A stretch of 64,000 nucleotides of DNA from Streptomyces sp. HSG2 (GCF_016598575.1 NZ_CP066801.1:2232001-2296000); one strand, 5' to 3'; positions 9,528-20,212 are shown, counted from the first letter of the stretch. Numbers and translations are program-made. The notes: a model not told the origin generated them from the sequence alone.

Positions 9528-10027
9528 ACGTTCCGCACGAGGACGTGGAGGAGGTCGAGGCGGCCAACGCCGCCTTCTACCAGGCGGTGGAGGAGGGTGA
9601 CTTCGACACGGTCTCCGCACTCTGGTTGACCCCGTCCGACCTCGGCGTCGACGAGACCTTCCACGATCCGGCCGACGCGGGGGTGGTGTCCTGCGTCCAT
9701 CCCGGGTGGCCGGTCCTCACCGGGCGCGCGGAGGTCCTCAGGTCCTACGCGTTGATCATGGCGAACACCGACTACATCCAGTTCTTCCTCACCGACGTGC
9801 ACGTCTCCGTCACCGGCGACACCGCGCTGGTGACCTGCACGGAGAACATCCTGAGCGGCGGCCCGGCCCCCGGCGAAGGCGACGAGCTGGGTCCGCTGGT
9901 CGGGCAGCTCGTGGTCGCCACCAACGTGTTCCGCCGCACACCCGCCGGCTGGCGGATGTGGTCCCACCACGGCTCGCCGGTGCTGGCCGAGGGGACGGAC
10001 GGGCCGGACGAGGAGAATCCGTCCTGA
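9524..10027 (+). CDS. NTF2/SnoaL-like protein
   Basis: A 167-residue protein of the nuclear transport factor 2-like fold: an N-terminal helix VEAANAAFYQAVEEGDFDTVSALW (abbreviated AFYQAVEEGD), the central PGWPVLTGRAEVLRSY element and a beta sheet ending GWRMWSHHGSPV. It starts at a GTG that overlaps the folP stop and so is coupled to it. It is regularly found between folP and folB in actinomycetes; whether it acts in folate metabolism is unknown. Confidence 0.8.
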   Translation: MNVPHEDVEEVEAANAAFYQAVEEGDFDTVSALWLTPSDLGVDETFHDPADAGVVSCVHPGWPVLTGRAEVLRSYALIMANTDYIQFFLTDVHVSVTGDTALVTCTENILSGGPAPGEGDELGPLVGQLVVATNVFRRTPAGWRMWSHHGSPVLAEGTDGPDEENPS

Positions 10028-10236
10028 CGTCGTCGAACGTCCGGGCGAGGTGTGGCTCCGGGTCGCGCCCACGCCCCCGGGACACCCCGGAACACGGATG
10101 CCCGCCGTCGGGAGGGTGAGCGACCTCCCGGCCCCGGGTCCGGATGCCGGGGCGACACGCGGGTAGATTCGATCGAGGCTCGGCGTGGCGTCGCCCGCGC
10201 CGCGCACCGAGAGCGACGACGTCAGGAGTGAAACAG

Positions 10237-10596
10237 GTGGATCGTGTCGCGCTGCGCGGCCTGAGGGCCCACGGACACCACGGAGTGTTCCCGGAGGAAC
10301 GCGAGAAGGGGCAGACGTTCGTCGTGGACGTCGTCCTGGGCCTGGACACCCGACCCGCCGCCGCCACCGACGACCTGACCCGGACCGCGCACTACGGCGT
10401 CGTGGCCGAGGAGGTGGTGGCCGCGGTCGAGGGCGAGCCCGTCGACCTGGTCGAGACGCTCGCCGAGCGCATCGCGCGAACCTGCCTCCGACACCAGGGG
10501 GTGGAGGAGGTCGAAGTGTGCGTCCACAAGCCCCACGCCCCGATCACCGTCCCCTTCGACGACGTGACCGTCACCATCACCCGGAGCCGACATTGA
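10237..10596 (+). CDS. folB: Dihydroneopterin aldolase
   Basis: A 119-residue protein converting 7,8-dihydroneopterin to 6-hydroxymethyl-dihydropterin plus glycolaldehyde. It shows RGLRAHGHHGVFPEER with the conserved Glu, the VETLAERIA helix and the end motif VHKPHAPI with the active-site Lys. The GTG at 10237 was chosen because AGGAG lies 8 nt upstream; a GTG at 10228 is possible. The stop codon overlaps the folK start. Confidence 0.94.
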   Translation: MDRVALRGLRAHGHHGVFPEEREKGQTFVVDVVLGLDTRPAAATDDLTRTAHYGVVAEEVVAAVEGEPVDLVETLAERIARTCLRHQGVEEVEVCVHKPHAPITVPFDDVTVTITRSRH

Positions 10597-11201
10597 GCGC
10601 CTTCGCCCAGAGTCCCGGCGACCCCACCGTCCAGCCGGTGCCGACCTCCGTCGTGGAGCGGGTCGACGCCGCCGACAGCACCCTGTCCGACCCCAGGAAC
10701 GCCGTGCTCTCCCTCGGCTCCAACCTGGGAAACCGCCTGGAGACGCTCCAGGGCGCAGTCGACGCCCTGGAGGACACCCCGGGCGTGCGGGTGAAGCGCG
10801 TCTCCCCCGTCTACGAGACGGAGCCCTGGGGCGTCGAGCCGGGGAGTCAGCCGACGTACTTCAACGCGGTGGTACTGCTCCGGACGACGCTGCCGCCCTC
10901 CTCCCTGCTGGAGCGGGCCCAGGCCGTCGAGGAGGCGTTCCACCGGGTCCGTGACGAACAGTGGGGGGCGCGGACCCTGGACGTCGACATCGTCGCCTAC
11001 GCCGACGTCGTCTCCGAGGACCCGCGGCTGACCCTTCCGCATCCCCGGGCCCACGAGCGCGCCTTCGTGCTCGCCCCTTGGCGGGACCTGGACCCCGAGG
11101 CCGCGCTCCCCGGCCGCGGCACCGTGACCGACCTGCTGGCCGCCGCCGGGCGCGAGGGGGTCGAGGTCCGCCGTGACCTGGAACTCCGACTGCCCGAGTA
11201 G
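10593..11201 (+). CDS. folK: 2-amino-4-hydroxy-6-hydroxymethyldihydropteridine pyrophosphokinase
   Basis: A 202-residue enzyme transferring pyrophosphate from ATP to 6-hydroxymethyl-dihydropterin, the step before FolP. Motifs: LSLGSNLGNRLETL, VSPVYETEPWG, TYFNAVV, and WGARTLDVDIV with the metal-binding DVD. A start at TTG 10593 is inferred from the 4-bp overlap (TTGA) with folB and gives an N-terminal extension of about 45 residues before the catalytic fold, which is usual in Streptomyces. No other start with a ribosome site is visible. Confidence 0.93.
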   Translation: MSAFAQSPGDPTVQPVPTSVVERVDAADSTLSDPRNAVLSLGSNLGNRLETLQGAVDALEDTPGVRVKRVSPVYETEPWGVEPGSQPTYFNAVVLLRTTLPPSSLLERAQAVEEAFHRVRDEQWGARTLDVDIVAYADVVSEDPRLTLPHPRAHERAFVLAPWRDLDPEAALPGRGTVTDLLAAAGREGVEVRRDLELRLPE

Positions 11202-11265
11202 TCGTTAGGACGACGAGCGACCGCGCGCCGCCGGGTACGCCCGCGGCGGGATGCGAAGGAACGAC

Positions 11266-11754
11266 GTGAGACAACTGCGCATCAGGGTGCTGGCCGGGGT
11301 GTTCGTCCTGGCCGGCCTCCTGGCCTGGTCGGGCGCCCGACTGTGGAACGCGGTCGGCACGCTGCCGAGCGTGCCCCTGGCCGCCCCCGTGGTGCTCGCC
11401 CTGATCGCGGTGGTGCTGCTGGCCACCGCCCTCTCCCTCCGCGCCCGTCTACGGGCGCGACGCGAACGCCGACCGGGCGCCGCCGGCGTCGACCCCCTGA
11501 TGGCCGCCCGAGCGGTGGTGTTCGGCCAGGCGAGCGCCCTGGTCGCCGCCCTCGTCGCCGGACTCTACGGCGGGGTCGGGGTGTATCTCCTGGAGTTGCT
11601 GGAGTTCCCGGCCCGACGCGACCAGGCCATCTACGCCGGGGCCTCGGTCCTGGCCGGCATCGGCGTGATAGCGGCGGCGATGTTCCTGGAGCGCGTGTGC
11701 AGGCTCCCGGAGGACGAGGACGACGACCACCCCGGTGCGGCCACCGCCGCGTGA
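11266..11754 (+). CDS. DUF3180 membrane protein
   Basis: A protein of 162 residues if started at the GTG at 11266, which has AAGGA 5 nt upstream; the in-frame ATG at 11251 would add five residues. Four hydrophobic segments are seen: LAGVFVLAGLLAW, VVLALIAVVLLATAL, SALVAALVAGLYGG and ASVLAGIGVIAAA. Between them is a basic loop and RRPGAAGVDPLMAARAVVFGQAS, the conserved core of DUF3180. The gene follows folK in most actinomycetes, but its function is unknown. Confidence 0.85.
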   Translation: MRQLRIRVLAGVFVLAGLLAWSGARLWNAVGTLPSVPLAAPVVLALIAVVLLATALSLRARLRARRERRPGAAGVDPLMAARAVVFGQASALVAALVAGLYGGVGVYLLELLEFPARRDQAIYAGASVLAGIGVIAAAMFLERVCRLPEDEDDDHPGAATAA

Positions 11755-11911
11755 GCCCCGCCGGTCCACGAAGGGCCGGGGAGGGTCCGCCCGGGGGCTC
11801 TCGGTCGACGGGAGCCGGCCGGGGCCGGCACGCGCTCCGGCCCCGCCGGCGCGCCCCGAGACCACCCACGGGGCGTCCGCGCCCTCGATTCCGCCCACCG
11901 GCGGACTCGGC

Positions 11912-12517
11912 TCAGCGGGCCATGATCAGACTCATCGCCTCCGCGCGCGTGGTCGCGTCGCGCAACTGGCCCCGGACGGCCGACGTCGTGGTCTTGGCGC
12001 CCGGCTTGCGCACGCCGCGGACGGACATGCACATGTGCTCGGCCTCCACGACGACGATCGCGCCGCGGGCTTCCAGGATCTTCATCAGGGAATCCGCCAC
12101 CTGTGTGGTGAGCCGTTCCTGCACCTGGGGCCGGCGGGCGAACACGTCCACCAACCGGGCCAGCTTGGACAAGCCCGTGATCTTGCCGGTGTCGGCGGGT
12201 ATGTAGCCCACGTGCGCCACGCCGTGGAACGGCAGGAGGTGGTGCTCGCACAGCGACATGATCTCGATGTCGCGTACCAGCACCATCTCGTCGTGCCCCA
12301 GGTCGAAGGTGGTCGTCAGCACGTCCTCGGGCTCCTGCCGGAGCCCGGCCACCAGCTCGCGGTAGGCCCGCGCCACGCGCGCGGGGGTCTCGCGGAGCCC
12401 CTCGCGGTCCGGGTCCTCGCCGACGGCGATCAGCAGCTCCCGGACGGCCTCCTCCGCTCGCCGCTGGTCGAACTCGCCGATCGAGCCCTCGCCGGTCGGC
12501 GTCACCGGGTCGGTCAT
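11912..12517 (-). CDS. folE: GTP cyclohydrolase I
   Basis: A 201-residue enzyme opening GTP to 7,8-dihydroneopterin triphosphate, the first step of folate synthesis. Zinc ligands are visible in [12 protein letters not shown] and EHMCMSVRG. Other conserved parts are [16 protein letters not shown] and [10 protein letters not shown]. It lies downstream of ftsH, separated by a strong hairpin at 12574-12609, and is convergent with the folP-DUF3180 run. The ATG at 12517 gives the usual length. Confidence 0.96.
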   Translation of the reverse strand: MTDPVTPTGEGSIGEFDQRRAEEAVRELLIAVGEDPDREGLRETPARVARAYRELVAGLRQEPEDVLTTTFDLGHDEMVLVRDIEIMSLCEHHLLPFHGVAHVGYIPADTGKITGLSKLARLVDVFARRPQVQERLTTQVADSLMKILEARGAIVVVEAEHMCMSVRGVRKPGAKTTTSAVRGQLRDATTRAEAMSLIMAR

Positions 12518-12573
12518 GTACTGCCTCGTTCCTGTCGCTGTCGCGTCGGGCGGCGCCGGCACGACGGAGAAAT

Positions 12574-12609
12574 GCCGTGTCCCCCAGGCTAGAACCTGGG
12601 GGACACGGC
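12574..12609 (-). terminator. Hairpin downstream of ftsH
   Basis: A perfect 15-bp stem (12574-12588 with 12595-12609) around the 6-nt loop CTAGAA. It sits between the ftsH stop and the folE start on the same strand, so it either ends or attenuates ftsH transcription before folE. No T-run follows, as is common in Streptomyces. Confidence 0.75.
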
Positions 12610-12642
12610 GGGCCTTGCGGGGCCGTCGGCCGGCCGGGGAGG

Positions 12643-14682
12643 TCAGCCCTCCGGGGTCTCCTCCGATTCCCGCTCCGGAGCGGGAACGGCCTCCGCGGAG
12701 GTGTTCTTCACGGTGCTGACGGCGGGCGCCGTGCCGTTGGCGCCGTTGGTCAGTGCCAGCTCCTTCGGGGAGAGCACGGGGGGCCGGGTGGACGGCGTCC
12801 GCCGCGAGGACCCGGTCCAGGCCGGCCGGGGCGGACGCTTGACGATGGGCGCGAAGATCTCGGCGATCTCCTCCTTGCCCAGGCTCTCCTTCTCCAGGAG
12901 CGCGAGGACGAGGTTGTCCAGGACGTCGCGGTTCTCGACCAGGATCTCCCAGGCCTCGTTGTGCGCGGCCTCGACGAGCTTCTTGACCTCCTCGTCGACC
13001 AGCGCGGCGACCTCCTCCGAGTAATCCCTCTGGTGGGCCATCTCGCGCCCCAGGAAGGGCTCGCCGTTGTCCCCGCCGAACTTGATCGCGCCGAGACGCT
13101 CGGTCATGCCGTACTGGGTGACCATCGCGCGGGCCAGGCCGGTGGCCTTCTCGATGTCGTCGGCGGCGCCGGTCGTCGGGTCGTGGAAGACCAGTTCCTC
13201 GGCCGCTCGACCACCCAGCATGTAGGCGAGCCGGTCGAGCATCTCGTTGCGACTGGTGGAGTACTTGTCCTCGTCGGGCAGCACCATCGTGTAACCCAGG
13301 GCGCGCCCCCGGGACAGGATGGTGACCTTGTGCACCGGGTCGGAGTTGGGGGAGGCCGCCGCCACCAGGGCGTGACCGCCCTCGTGGTAGGCGGTGGTCT
13401 TCTTCTCCTTGTCCGACATGATCCGGGTGCGCTTCTGCGGTCCCGCCACCACCCGGTCGATCGCCTCGTCCAGCATGTGGTTGTCGATCAGCTTCTGATC
13501 GCTGCGGGCGGTCAGCAGAGCGGCCTCGTTGAGCACGTTGGCCAGGTCGGCGCCGGTCATGCCGGGCGTGCGACGGGCGACGGCCGTCAGGTCCACGTCG
13601 GGGGCGACGGGCTTGCCCTTCTGGTGGACCTTGAGGATCTCCAAGCGGCCCTGCATGTCCGGGCGGTCGACGGCGATCTGGCGATCGAAGCGGCCGGGGC
13701 GCAGCAGCGCCGGGTCGAGGATGTCCGGCCGGTTGGTCGCCGCGATGAGGATCACGCCGCCCTTGACGTCGAAGCCGTCCATCTCGACGAGCAGCTGGTT
13801 GAGGGTCTGCTCCCGCTCGTCGTGACCGCCGCCGAGGCCCGCGCCACGGTGCCGGCCGACGGCGTCGATCTCGTCGACGAACACGATCGCCGGAGCGTTG
13901 GCCTTGGCCTGCTCGAACAGGTCACGGACGCGGGAGGCGCCGACACCGACGAACATCTCCACGAAGTCCGAACCGGAGATCGAGTAGAAGGGAACCCCGG
14001 CCTCACCCGCGACGGCGCGCGCGAGCAGGGTCTTTCCGGTGCCGGGCGGCCCGTAGAGCAGGACACCCTTGGGGATCTTGGCCCCGACGGCCTGGAACTT
14101 GGCCGGCTCCTGGAGGAACTCCTTGATCTCGTGGAGCTCCTCCACGGCCTCCTCCGACCCCGCGACGTCGGAGAACGTCGTCTTGGGCGTGTCCTTGGTG
14201 ATCATCTTGGCCTTCGACTTGCCGAAGTTCATCACCCGGGAGCCGCCGCCCTGCATCTGATTCATCAGGAACAGGAAGACGAGCACGATCAGGACGAAGG
14301 GGAGCAGGGAGAGCAGGATCCCGACGAACGGGTTCTGCTTGGACGGCGAGACCGTGTAGCCGTCGGCGATCTGGTTGTTCTGGAACTTCTCCTGCAATGT
14401 GTCGGCCAGGGCCGCGCCCTGGTCTCCGATGTAGCTCGCCTGGATCTTCGAGCTGCCCTCGACCTCTTCACCGTCCTTGAGCTGGACCTGAACGGTCTGC
14501 TCGTCGCCGGTGGTCAGTTTGACGGAGTCGGCCTTGTCCTCGTTGATCGCCTGGACGACCTGGCCCGTGTCAACCGTCTTGTAGCCCTCGGACGAACCGA
14601 CGACCTGCATCAACACGACCACGGCAAGGACGGCCAGCACGATCCACATGACCGGCCCACGGAAGTATCGCTTCACGTCCAT
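12643..14682 (-). CDS. ftsH: ATP-dependent zinc metalloprotease FtsH
   Basis: A 679-residue membrane AAA+ protease that degrades unassembled and short-lived membrane proteins. The N terminus has a membrane segment ([18 protein letters not shown]), a short external domain, and a second segment near residues 120-142. The AAA domain has GPPGTGKT (Walker A), [11 protein letters not shown] (Walker B) and the SRH region [15 protein letters not shown]. The protease site is [10 protein letters not shown]. The tail is Pro/Glu-rich. The start was set at MDVKRYFRG; an upstream in-frame ATG ([10 protein letters not shown]) could add 14 residues. It lies downstream of tilS and hpt on the same strand. Confidence 0.95.
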   Translation of the reverse strand: MDVKRYFRGPVMWIVLAVLAVVVLMQVVGSSEGYKTVDTGQVVQAINEDKADSVKLTTGDEQTVQVQLKDGEEVEGSSKIQASYIGDQGAALADTLQEKFQNNQIADGYTVSPSKQNPFVGILLSLLPFVLIVLVFLFLMNQMQGGGSRVMNFGKSKAKMITKDTPKTTFSDVAGSEEAVEELHEIKEFLQEPAKFQAVGAKIPKGVLLYGPPGTGKTLLARAVAGEAGVPFYSISGSDFVEMFVGVGASRVRDLFEQAKANAPAIVFVDEIDAVGRHRGAGLGGGHDEREQTLNQLLVEMDGFDVKGGVILIAATNRPDILDPALLRPGRFDRQIAVDRPDMQGRLEILKVHQKGKPVAPDVDLTAVARRTPGMTGADLANVLNEAALLTARSDQKLIDNHMLDEAIDRVVAGPQKRTRIMSDKEKKTTAYHEGGHALVAAASPNSDPVHKVTILSRGRALGYTMVLPDEDKYSTSRNEMLDRLAYMLGGRAAEELVFHDPTTGAADDIEKATGLARAMVTQYGMTERLGAIKFGGDNGEPFLGREMAHQRDYSEEVAALVDEEVKKLVEAAHNEAWEILVENRDVLDNLVLALLEKESLGKEEIAEIFAPIVKRPPRPAWTGSSRRTPSTRPPVLSPKELALTNGANGTAPAVSTVKNTSAEAVPAPERESEETPEG

Positions 14683-14862
14683 CCACACGGAGCGGTGCCG
14701 CCCCGTCCCTCCTGCCATAGTGAGTTTGATAAGACAGTTCTCCCGACGGTACCCCAGCCCGGTCGCCCTCAGCTTCACAGCGGGGCCGGCGTTCCGTCTC
14801 CTGCTCCAACGGCGCGAGTCCCCCTCGGGTTCCCGGCGCCGCCGGAAGGCGCCTCGGCGGCT

Positions 14863-15423
14863 TCAGCCGCCGTAGACGTGGGGCGCGAGCGTACCGACGA
14901 ACGGCAGATTGCGGTACTTCTCCGCGTAGTCCAGCCCGTAGCCCACCACGAACTCGTTGGGGATGTCGAAGCCGACCCACTCGACGTCGATGGAGACCTT
15001 CGCGGCCTCGGGCTTGCGCAGCAAGGTGCACACACGCAGAGAGGCCGGCTCGCGCGATCCGAGGTTCGACAGCAGCCAGGACAGCGTGAGTCCGGAATCG
15101 ATGATGTCCTCGACGATCAGGACGTGCCGGCCCTTGATGTCGGTGTCCAGGTCCTTCAGGATCCGCACGACGCCGGAGGACTGCGTCCCCGCGCCGTAGG
15201 AGGACACGGCCATCCAATCCATCGTGAGCGGGGTGGACAGCGCCCGGGCGAGGTCCGCCATGACCATCACCGCGCCCTTGAGGACGCCGACGATGAGCAG
15301 GTCCCGGCCCTCGTACTCCGCGTCGATCTTCGCGGCCAGCTCCACCAGCTTCGCGTCGATCTCTTCTTTGGTGATGAGCACCCGCTGGAGGTCGTCACCC
15401 ATGTCTTTCGCGTCCACCCGCAT
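14863..15423 (-). CDS. hpt: Hypoxanthine phosphoribosyltransferase
   Basis: A 186-residue purine-salvage enzyme that forms IMP or GMP from hypoxanthine or guanine and PRPP. The PRPP loop [12 protein letters not shown] is complete, and [13 protein letters not shown] and [11 protein letters not shown] are the other active-site loops. The ATG at 15423 begins MRVDAKDMG; a GTG directly before it is also possible. It lies between tilS and ftsH, the standard bacterial tilS-hpt-ftsH order. Confidence 0.95.
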   Translation of the reverse strand: MRVDAKDMGDDLQRVLITKEEIDAKLVELAAKIDAEYEGRDLLIVGVLKGAVMVMADLARALSTPLTMDWMAVSSYGAGTQSSGVVRILKDLDTDIKGRHVLIVEDIIDSGLTLSWLLSNLGSREPASLRVCTLLRKPEAAKVSIDVEWVGFDIPNEFVVGYGLDYAEKYRNLPFVGTLAPHVYGG

Positions 15424-15489
15424 CACTTTCGGTCGTGCCCCGACTCGCTCACGCGGCTCCGCGTACGCGGCGTCCGCCGGGGGCCGGAT

Positions 15490-16512
15490 TCAGCCTTGCC
15501 GAATCACCAGTCTGCCACCCTGCCGCTGGGCGACGACCCGCCCGGGCAGGTTGATGGCCTTCTGGCCGCGCCAGCCCGTGATCAACCGGTCGACTTCCTC
15601 GATGTGACGGGCGAACAGCGAGCCCGCCGGCGCTCCGGCGGCGACGGCCGCGCGGCGCAGGACGCGGCGACGGACGGCGGGCGGCAAGGCGTAGAGCCCG
15701 GCGCAGTCCAGACCGCCGGCGGCGTCGCGCACACCGGTCTCCGCCTGACGGGCCCAGGCGTCGAGCGCGTCGGCGTCGTCGCGGGAGAGCCGCGCCGTGC
15801 GGGCGAGGGCCTCGACGACGCCCTTGCCCAGTGCCTTCTCCAGAGCCGGCAGCCCTTCGTGGCGGAGGCGGGAGCGCGTGTAGGCGGGGTCGGTGTTGTG
15901 CGGGTCGTCCCAGACCGGGAGCGACTGGACGAGGCAGGCCTTGCGGGCGGTCTGCCGGTCGAGGCGGAGGAAGGGGCGACGGTAGCGGCCGTCGACTCCC
16001 GAGACGTCGGCCATGCCGGACAGGGAGCGGATGCCGGAGCCGCGGGCGAGCCCGAGCAGGACCGTCTCGGCCTGGTCATCACGGGTGTGCCCCAGGAGGA
16101 CGGCGGCGGCGCCGTGGCGTTCGGCGGCGGCGTCGAGCGCGGCGTAGCGGGCGTCGCGGGCCGCCGCCTCGGGGCCGGCGCCCCGGCCGACGGTGACGGC
16201 GGCGGAGTCCACGGGGTCGAGGCCGAGGCCGCGCAGGCGCTGGATCACCTCGGCGGCGCGGAGGTCGGAGCCGGGCTGGAGCCCGTGGTCGACGGTGACG
16301 CCCCCGGCGCGAACCCCCGACCGGGGGGCCTCGAAGGCCAGGGCCGAGGCGAGCGCCATGGAGTCCGCGCCGCCCGAGCAGGCCACCAGGACCAGCGGGG
16401 GGCCGGGCGCGCGGTCGGCAGCGGGCGGGCCGCCGGAGTGTTCGATCAGGATGTCGTGGAGGACGCGGCGGACCGCCGAACGTATCGCCGCGACCGCAGG
16501 ATGGGGACCCAT
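15490..16512 (-). CDS. tilS: tRNA(Ile)-lysidine synthase
   Basis: A 340-residue enzyme that puts lysine on C34 of tRNA-Ile(CAU), changing its decoding from Met to Ile codons. The PP-loop ATP site [13 protein letters not shown] is complete, followed by [10 protein letters not shown] and [12 protein letters not shown], which bind the nucleotide and tRNA. RYRRPFL and [14 protein letters not shown] are further conserved elements. It is the short actinobacterial form. First gene of the minus-strand tilS-hpt-ftsH run. Confidence 0.95.
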   Translation of the reverse strand: MGPHPAVAAIRSAVRRVLHDILIEHSGGPPAADRAPGPPLVLVACSGGADSMALASALAFEAPRSGVRAGGVTVDHGLQPGSDLRAAEVIQRLRGLGLDPVDSAAVTVGRGAGPEAAARDARYAALDAAAERHGAAAVLLGHTRDDQAETVLLGLARGSGIRSLSGMADVSGVDGRYRRPFLRLDRQTARKACLVQSLPVWDDPHNTDPAYTRSRLRHEGLPALEKALGKGVVEALARTARLSRDDADALDAWARQAETGVRDAAGGLDCAGLYALPPAVRRRVLRRAAVAAGAPAGSLFARHIEEVDRLITGWRGQKAINLPGRVVAQRQGGRLVIRQG

Positions 16513-16702
16513 GTCCGGTGCCCTTCATGGAGTTTCGGGGGATGAGCCCGATCGGTGTCACTCAGCGTGCGTCGATGGTGACAGAGACGGGCCGCCTCCC
16601 GAGCATCGCACGCCGGCCGAGGGCGGACGGTCCCTCGGACGGGTGATTGGAGCATCGTCCACCCGAGCGGGTGCCGGTGACGACGCCCCGACCGACACGG
16701 GA

Positions 16703-17836
16703 TCACTCCTCCGGACGGCGGCGCACCCTGGCCACCCAGTCCGCGGGCCGGGCGATCTCCGCCTTGGTGGGAAGGGTGTTCGGCGAGGTCCACACCCGGT
16801 TGAAGCCGTCCATGCCGACCTCTTGGACGACCGCCCGCACGAACCGCTCGCCGTCCCGGTACTGCCGGAGCTTGGCGTCCAACCCCAGCAGCCTGCGCAG
16901 GGCCATGTCGAGTCGGGAGGCGCCCTTGGCCCTACGCCGCTGGAACTTCTCGCGAATCTCGGCGACGGTGGGGACCACCGAGGGGCCGACACCGTCCATG
17001 ACGAAGTCCGCGTGGCCCTCCAGCAGCGACATCACGGCGGTGAGACGGCCCAGGATCTCCCGCTGGGCCGGGCTCTGGACCAGTTCCACCAGGGAACTCG
17101 CCTCGTCGTCCCGCTCGCCCTCGGGCCGGCCGCCGGCGAGGGCCTGGGCCGCTTCCCGGAGCCGCTCCAGGACGGTCATCGGATCGACGTCGGTCATGGA
17201 GAGAAAGGAGCGGACCTCGTTCTCCACGTGGTCACGGAGCCAGGGCACGGCCGTGAACTGGGTGCGATGGGTCTCCTCGTGGAGGCACACCCAGAGCCGG
17301 AAGTCGTGTGGGTCGACGTCCAGTTCGCGCTCGACGTGGACGATGTTCGGAGCGACCAGCAGCAGTCGACCTCCGCCGTTCGCCCCGGCCGGCAGCTCGC
17401 GGGTCGCGGGAGCGAAGGTCTCGTACTGGCCGAGCACCCGGGAGGACAGGAACGACAGCAACAATCCCACCTCGACACCGGTGACCTTGCCTCCGACCGC
17501 GCCGAGGACGGCCCCTCCCGGGGTGCCGTCCCGCCGGTCGCGCATCTTGTCGAGCAGGGGCTTGAGCAACTCGCGGAAGCCCGCGACGTTGGCCCGGACC
17601 CACCCGGGCCGGTCGACCACCAGGACGGGGGTGTCCCCGGAGGCGTCGGAGGCCATCCGGGTGAAGTCGCGGACGTGCTCCTCGGAGACCTCGGCGTGCC
17701 GACGAAGCTCGGCGACGATGGCGCGCGCCTCGTCGCGGGTGACCTCCGGTCCGGGACGGACCAGTCGGGTCGCGGTCGCCACCGCGAGGTTCCAGTCGAC
17801 CATCCCGGAGGATGCGGCACCACCGATGCTCGTCAT
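16703..17836 (-). CDS. DUF2342 zinc-dependent metalloprotease-like protein
   Basis: A 377-residue protein. The zincin motif HEETH is present around residue 187 in VCLHEETHRTQFTAVPWL, with a second cluster EGHADFVMDGVG that supplies the third ligand in this family. The N-terminal SSGMVDWNLAVATATRLVRPGP is typical of the actinobacterial group, sometimes labelled 'coenzyme F420 biosynthesis-associated' from context only. No signal peptide is seen, so it is probably cytoplasmic. It lies between tilS and dacB. Substrate unknown. Confidence 0.85.
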   Translation of the reverse strand: MTSIGGAASSGMVDWNLAVATATRLVRPGPEVTRDEARAIVAELRRHAEVSEEHVRDFTRMASDASGDTPVLVVDRPGWVRANVAGFRELLKPLLDKMRDRRDGTPGGAVLGAVGGKVTGVEVGLLLSFLSSRVLGQYETFAPATRELPAGANGGGRLLLVAPNIVHVERELDVDPHDFRLWVCLHEETHRTQFTAVPWLRDHVENEVRSFLSMTDVDPMTVLERLREAAQALAGGRPEGERDDEASSLVELVQSPAQREILGRLTAVMSLLEGHADFVMDGVGPSVVPTVAEIREKFQRRRAKGASRLDMALRRLLGLDAKLRQYRDGERFVRAVVQEVGMDGFNRVWTSPNTLPTKAEIARPADWVARVRRRPEE

Positions 17837-18012
17837 GCGTCAACCGTACGTGAGCGCCACCAGCCGGGGCAGGCCGTGCGGAACGGAAGCCGGCCGCGCG
17901 AGCGGCACGGGCCGAGCCGGCGCCGCGGGTCGGCGGGGGGCTCGACGGGGCCCGGGGCCGGGCCGTGTCCGCCCATCCCGACGGGGCGGCCGTCGGGCGG
18001 CTGCCCGCCCGG

Positions 18013-19599
18013 CTATCGGCATCCGCAGTCGGCGAGCGCCGTCACCAGGGAGTCCAGCGCGGTCCGGGCCTCTGCCGCGTTCGCGGTGCCGTCGGCCAGG
18101 AAGGCGAAGGCGAGGGCGCGGCCGTCCCGGGTGACCACGGTGCCGGAGAGCGTGTCGACGCCGGACAGCGTGCCCGTCTTGGCTCGGACGACACCCGCTC
18201 CCGCGTCGGCGTAGCGGCCGGCGAGGGTGCCGGTGAAGCCGGCGACCGGGAGACCGGTGAGAGCGGGACGGAGGTCGGGGCGGGCCGGGTCCGCCGCCAC
18301 CACGAGCAGGTCGGTGAGGGCACGCGCCGTCACCCGCCCGGAGCGGTCCAGGCCGCTCCCGTCGCGCACCCGTACGCCTTCGAGGGCGACGCCGAGCTCG
18401 CCCAGGCGGCGCTCGATCGCGGCGGAGGCCCCGGCGAAGTCGGCGCGCTTCCCCGACGCGAGCGCGGTGTGCCGGGCGAGCGCCTCGGCCAGGTCGTTGT
18501 CGCTGTGCGTCATCATCCTCTCGACGAGCGTGGAGAGCGGCGGCGAGGAGACGGAGGCGAGGGTCACGGCCCGCTTCGTCGCCCGGGACTCGGACGGGGA
18601 GGTGGTCTCCACGCCGCGCTCCGCCAGCAGCGCGGCGAAGGCCAGGGTGGCCTGCTCGGCGGGGTCGGGGACGCGGTGGACGGGCCCGCTGACCGAGTCG
18701 TCCGTGCGCGCCTCGTCCACCATCAGCGCGGTGACCTCGGCGAGGTTGTCGTTGACCCCGATCGGGTGCTCGGCGTCGCCCGCGTAGAGGGAGGCGTCGT
18801 AGCTCAGGGCGACCTTGCGCAGGTCACGGTCGAGGAGGGCCTCGGCGGTGCGGTCGGCCAGCGTCCTCAGGTCGGCGAGTCCGCGCCTGCCGGGGCGGGC
18901 GGTGAGGGTCGGGTCGCCGCCGCCGACCAGGACCAGTCCGTCACCCTCGGGTTCGAGGACGGCGCGGGTGGTGAGGCGGTGGTCGGGGCCGAGGGCGGCG
19001 AGGGCCGCCACGGCGGTGGCGATCTTGGTGGTGGAGGCGGGGGTGAGCGGGGTGTCCAACCCGGTGCCGTAGAGGCGTTCGCCGGTGGTCAGATCGACGA
19101 CCGAGGCGGTCTGGCGGGAACCCAGGGCGGGGTCGGAGAGGAGGCGTTCGAGGAGGTCGGAAACGCCTGGGCCGGTACGCGCCTGCTTTCCGCCGGTCGT
19201 GCGCCCCAGCGCGCGCAGCACGGGGTCCGCGCTGATCGCGGGGCGTGGAAGGCCGGCTCCCGCGCCGGGGTCCGCCGCGACACCGCCGTGATCTGTGCCA
19301 CGCACGCCACCGAGGGTGACGGCGCGGTGCCGCTCGGCCGTACGCTGACCCGTGGAGTCCCAGGGACCGGCCGCGGTCGCCGCCGCGGTGGCCAGAGCCA
19401 GTCCCGCGGCGAGCGCGCCGACCGGGTAGCGCCAGGTCCGCGGACCGACGCCCCGGAGGGTCCGCGGCGTCGCGGTCCGCGCGAACCGCCCCACCCGGGG
19501 TGCGGCGGACCGTGCGCAACGGGCGAGACGCGGCCCCACGGCGCGCGCGGCCCGCGCCATGAGCGGCAACGCGCCCTGCCAGGGTCTCCGCTCCGGCAC
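18013..19599 (-). CDS. dacB: D-alanyl-D-alanine carboxypeptidase/endopeptidase (PBP4, class C)
   Basis: A 528-residue penicillin-binding protein that trims peptidoglycan peptides outside the membrane. The N terminus is basic with one hydrophobic signal-anchor (WRYPVGALAAGLALATAAATAAG). The three active-site motifs are present: ASTTKI (SxxK), HSDNDL (SxN) and AKTGTL (KTG). The SxxK and SxN motifs are far apart, as expected for the extra domain of PBP4. The start GTG at 19599 has a GGGG ribosome site 9 nt upstream; GTG 19605 is an alternative. Divergent from ppa. Confidence 0.92.
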   Translation of the reverse strand: MPERRPWQGALPLMARAARAVGPRLARCARSAAPRVGRFARTATPRTLRGVGPRTWRYPVGALAAGLALATAAATAAGPWDSTGQRTAERHRAVTLGGVRGTDHGGVAADPGAGAGLPRPAISADPVLRALGRTTGGKQARTGPGVSDLLERLLSDPALGSRQTASVVDLTTGERLYGTGLDTPLTPASTTKIATAVAALAALGPDHRLTTRAVLEPEGDGLVLVGGGDPTLTARPGRRGLADLRTLADRTAEALLDRDLRKVALSYDASLYAGDAEHPIGVNDNLAEVTALMVDEARTDDSVSGPVHRVPDPAEQATLAFAALLAERGVETTSPSESRATKRAVTLASVSSPPLSTLVERMMTHSDNDLAEALARHTALASGKRADFAGASAAIERRLGELGVALEGVRVRDGSGLDRSGRVTARALTDLLVVAADPARPDLRPALTGLPVAGFTGTLAGRYADAGAGVVRAKTGTLSGVDTLSGTVVTRDGRALAFAFLADGTANAAEARTALDSLVTALADCGCR

Positions 19600-19684
19600 G
19601 ACCACCAACCCCTTTCGCGATCATCCAGGTGCGTGAGGGACACTTAACCACCAGAACTATGTGTTGATCATGGAGGAGCCACCG

Positions 19685-20176
19685 GTGGAGTTCGACGTCA
19701 CGATCGAGATCCCGAAGGGTTCGCGGAACAAATACGAGGTGGACCACGAGACGGGTCGGATCCGCCTGGACCGTCGACTCTTCACCTCGACCGCCTACCC
19801 GACCGACTACGGCTTCGTCGAGAACACCCTCGGCGAGGACGGCGACCCGCTGGACGCGCTGGTCATCCTGGACGAGCCGACCTTCCCGGGCTGCCTCATC
19901 CGCTGCCGCGCCATCGGCATGTTCCGGATGACCGACGAGGCAGGCGGCGACGACAAGCTTCTCTGCGTTCCCTCGACCGACCCGCGTGTCGAACACCTGC
20001 GTGACATCCATCACGTCTCGGAGTTCGACCGTCTGGAGATCCAGCACTTCTTCGAAGTCTACAAGGACCTGGAGCCGGGCAAGTCCGTCGAGGGCGCCAA
20101 CTGGGTGGGGCGCACCGACGCCGAGGCCGAGATCGAGCGTTCCTACAAGCGCTTCGAGGAGCAGGGCGGCCACTGA
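19685..20176 (+). CDS. ppa: Inorganic diphosphatase (soluble, family I)
   Basis: A 163-residue cytoplasmic enzyme hydrolysing pyrophosphate to phosphate. The metal-binding signature [10 protein letters not shown] is intact, with [16 protein letters not shown] at the start and [10 protein letters not shown]. The GTG start at 19685 has GGAGG 8 nt upstream. A second, membrane-bound pyrophosphatase (hppA) is found at 53841-56258. The transcript probably ends at the hairpin at 20213-20247. Confidence 0.96.
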   Translation: MEFDVTIEIPKGSRNKYEVDHETGRIRLDRRLFTSTAYPTDYGFVENTLGEDGDPLDALVILDEPTFPGCLIRCRAIGMFRMTDEAGGDDKLLCVPSTDPRVEHLRDIHHVSEFDRLEIQHFFEVYKDLEPGKSVEGANWVGRTDAEAEIERSYKRFEEQGGH

Positions 20177-20212
20177 GCCACCCGGTCCTCGACGCCCGCG
20201 CGGAGGACCCGC

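Noticed and set aside
12577..16545. A 1,322-codon open frame on the plus strand
   Set aside because: It is antisense to ftsH, hpt and tilS; its product is Gln/His/Val-rich without domains, a known artefact of GC-rich genes.
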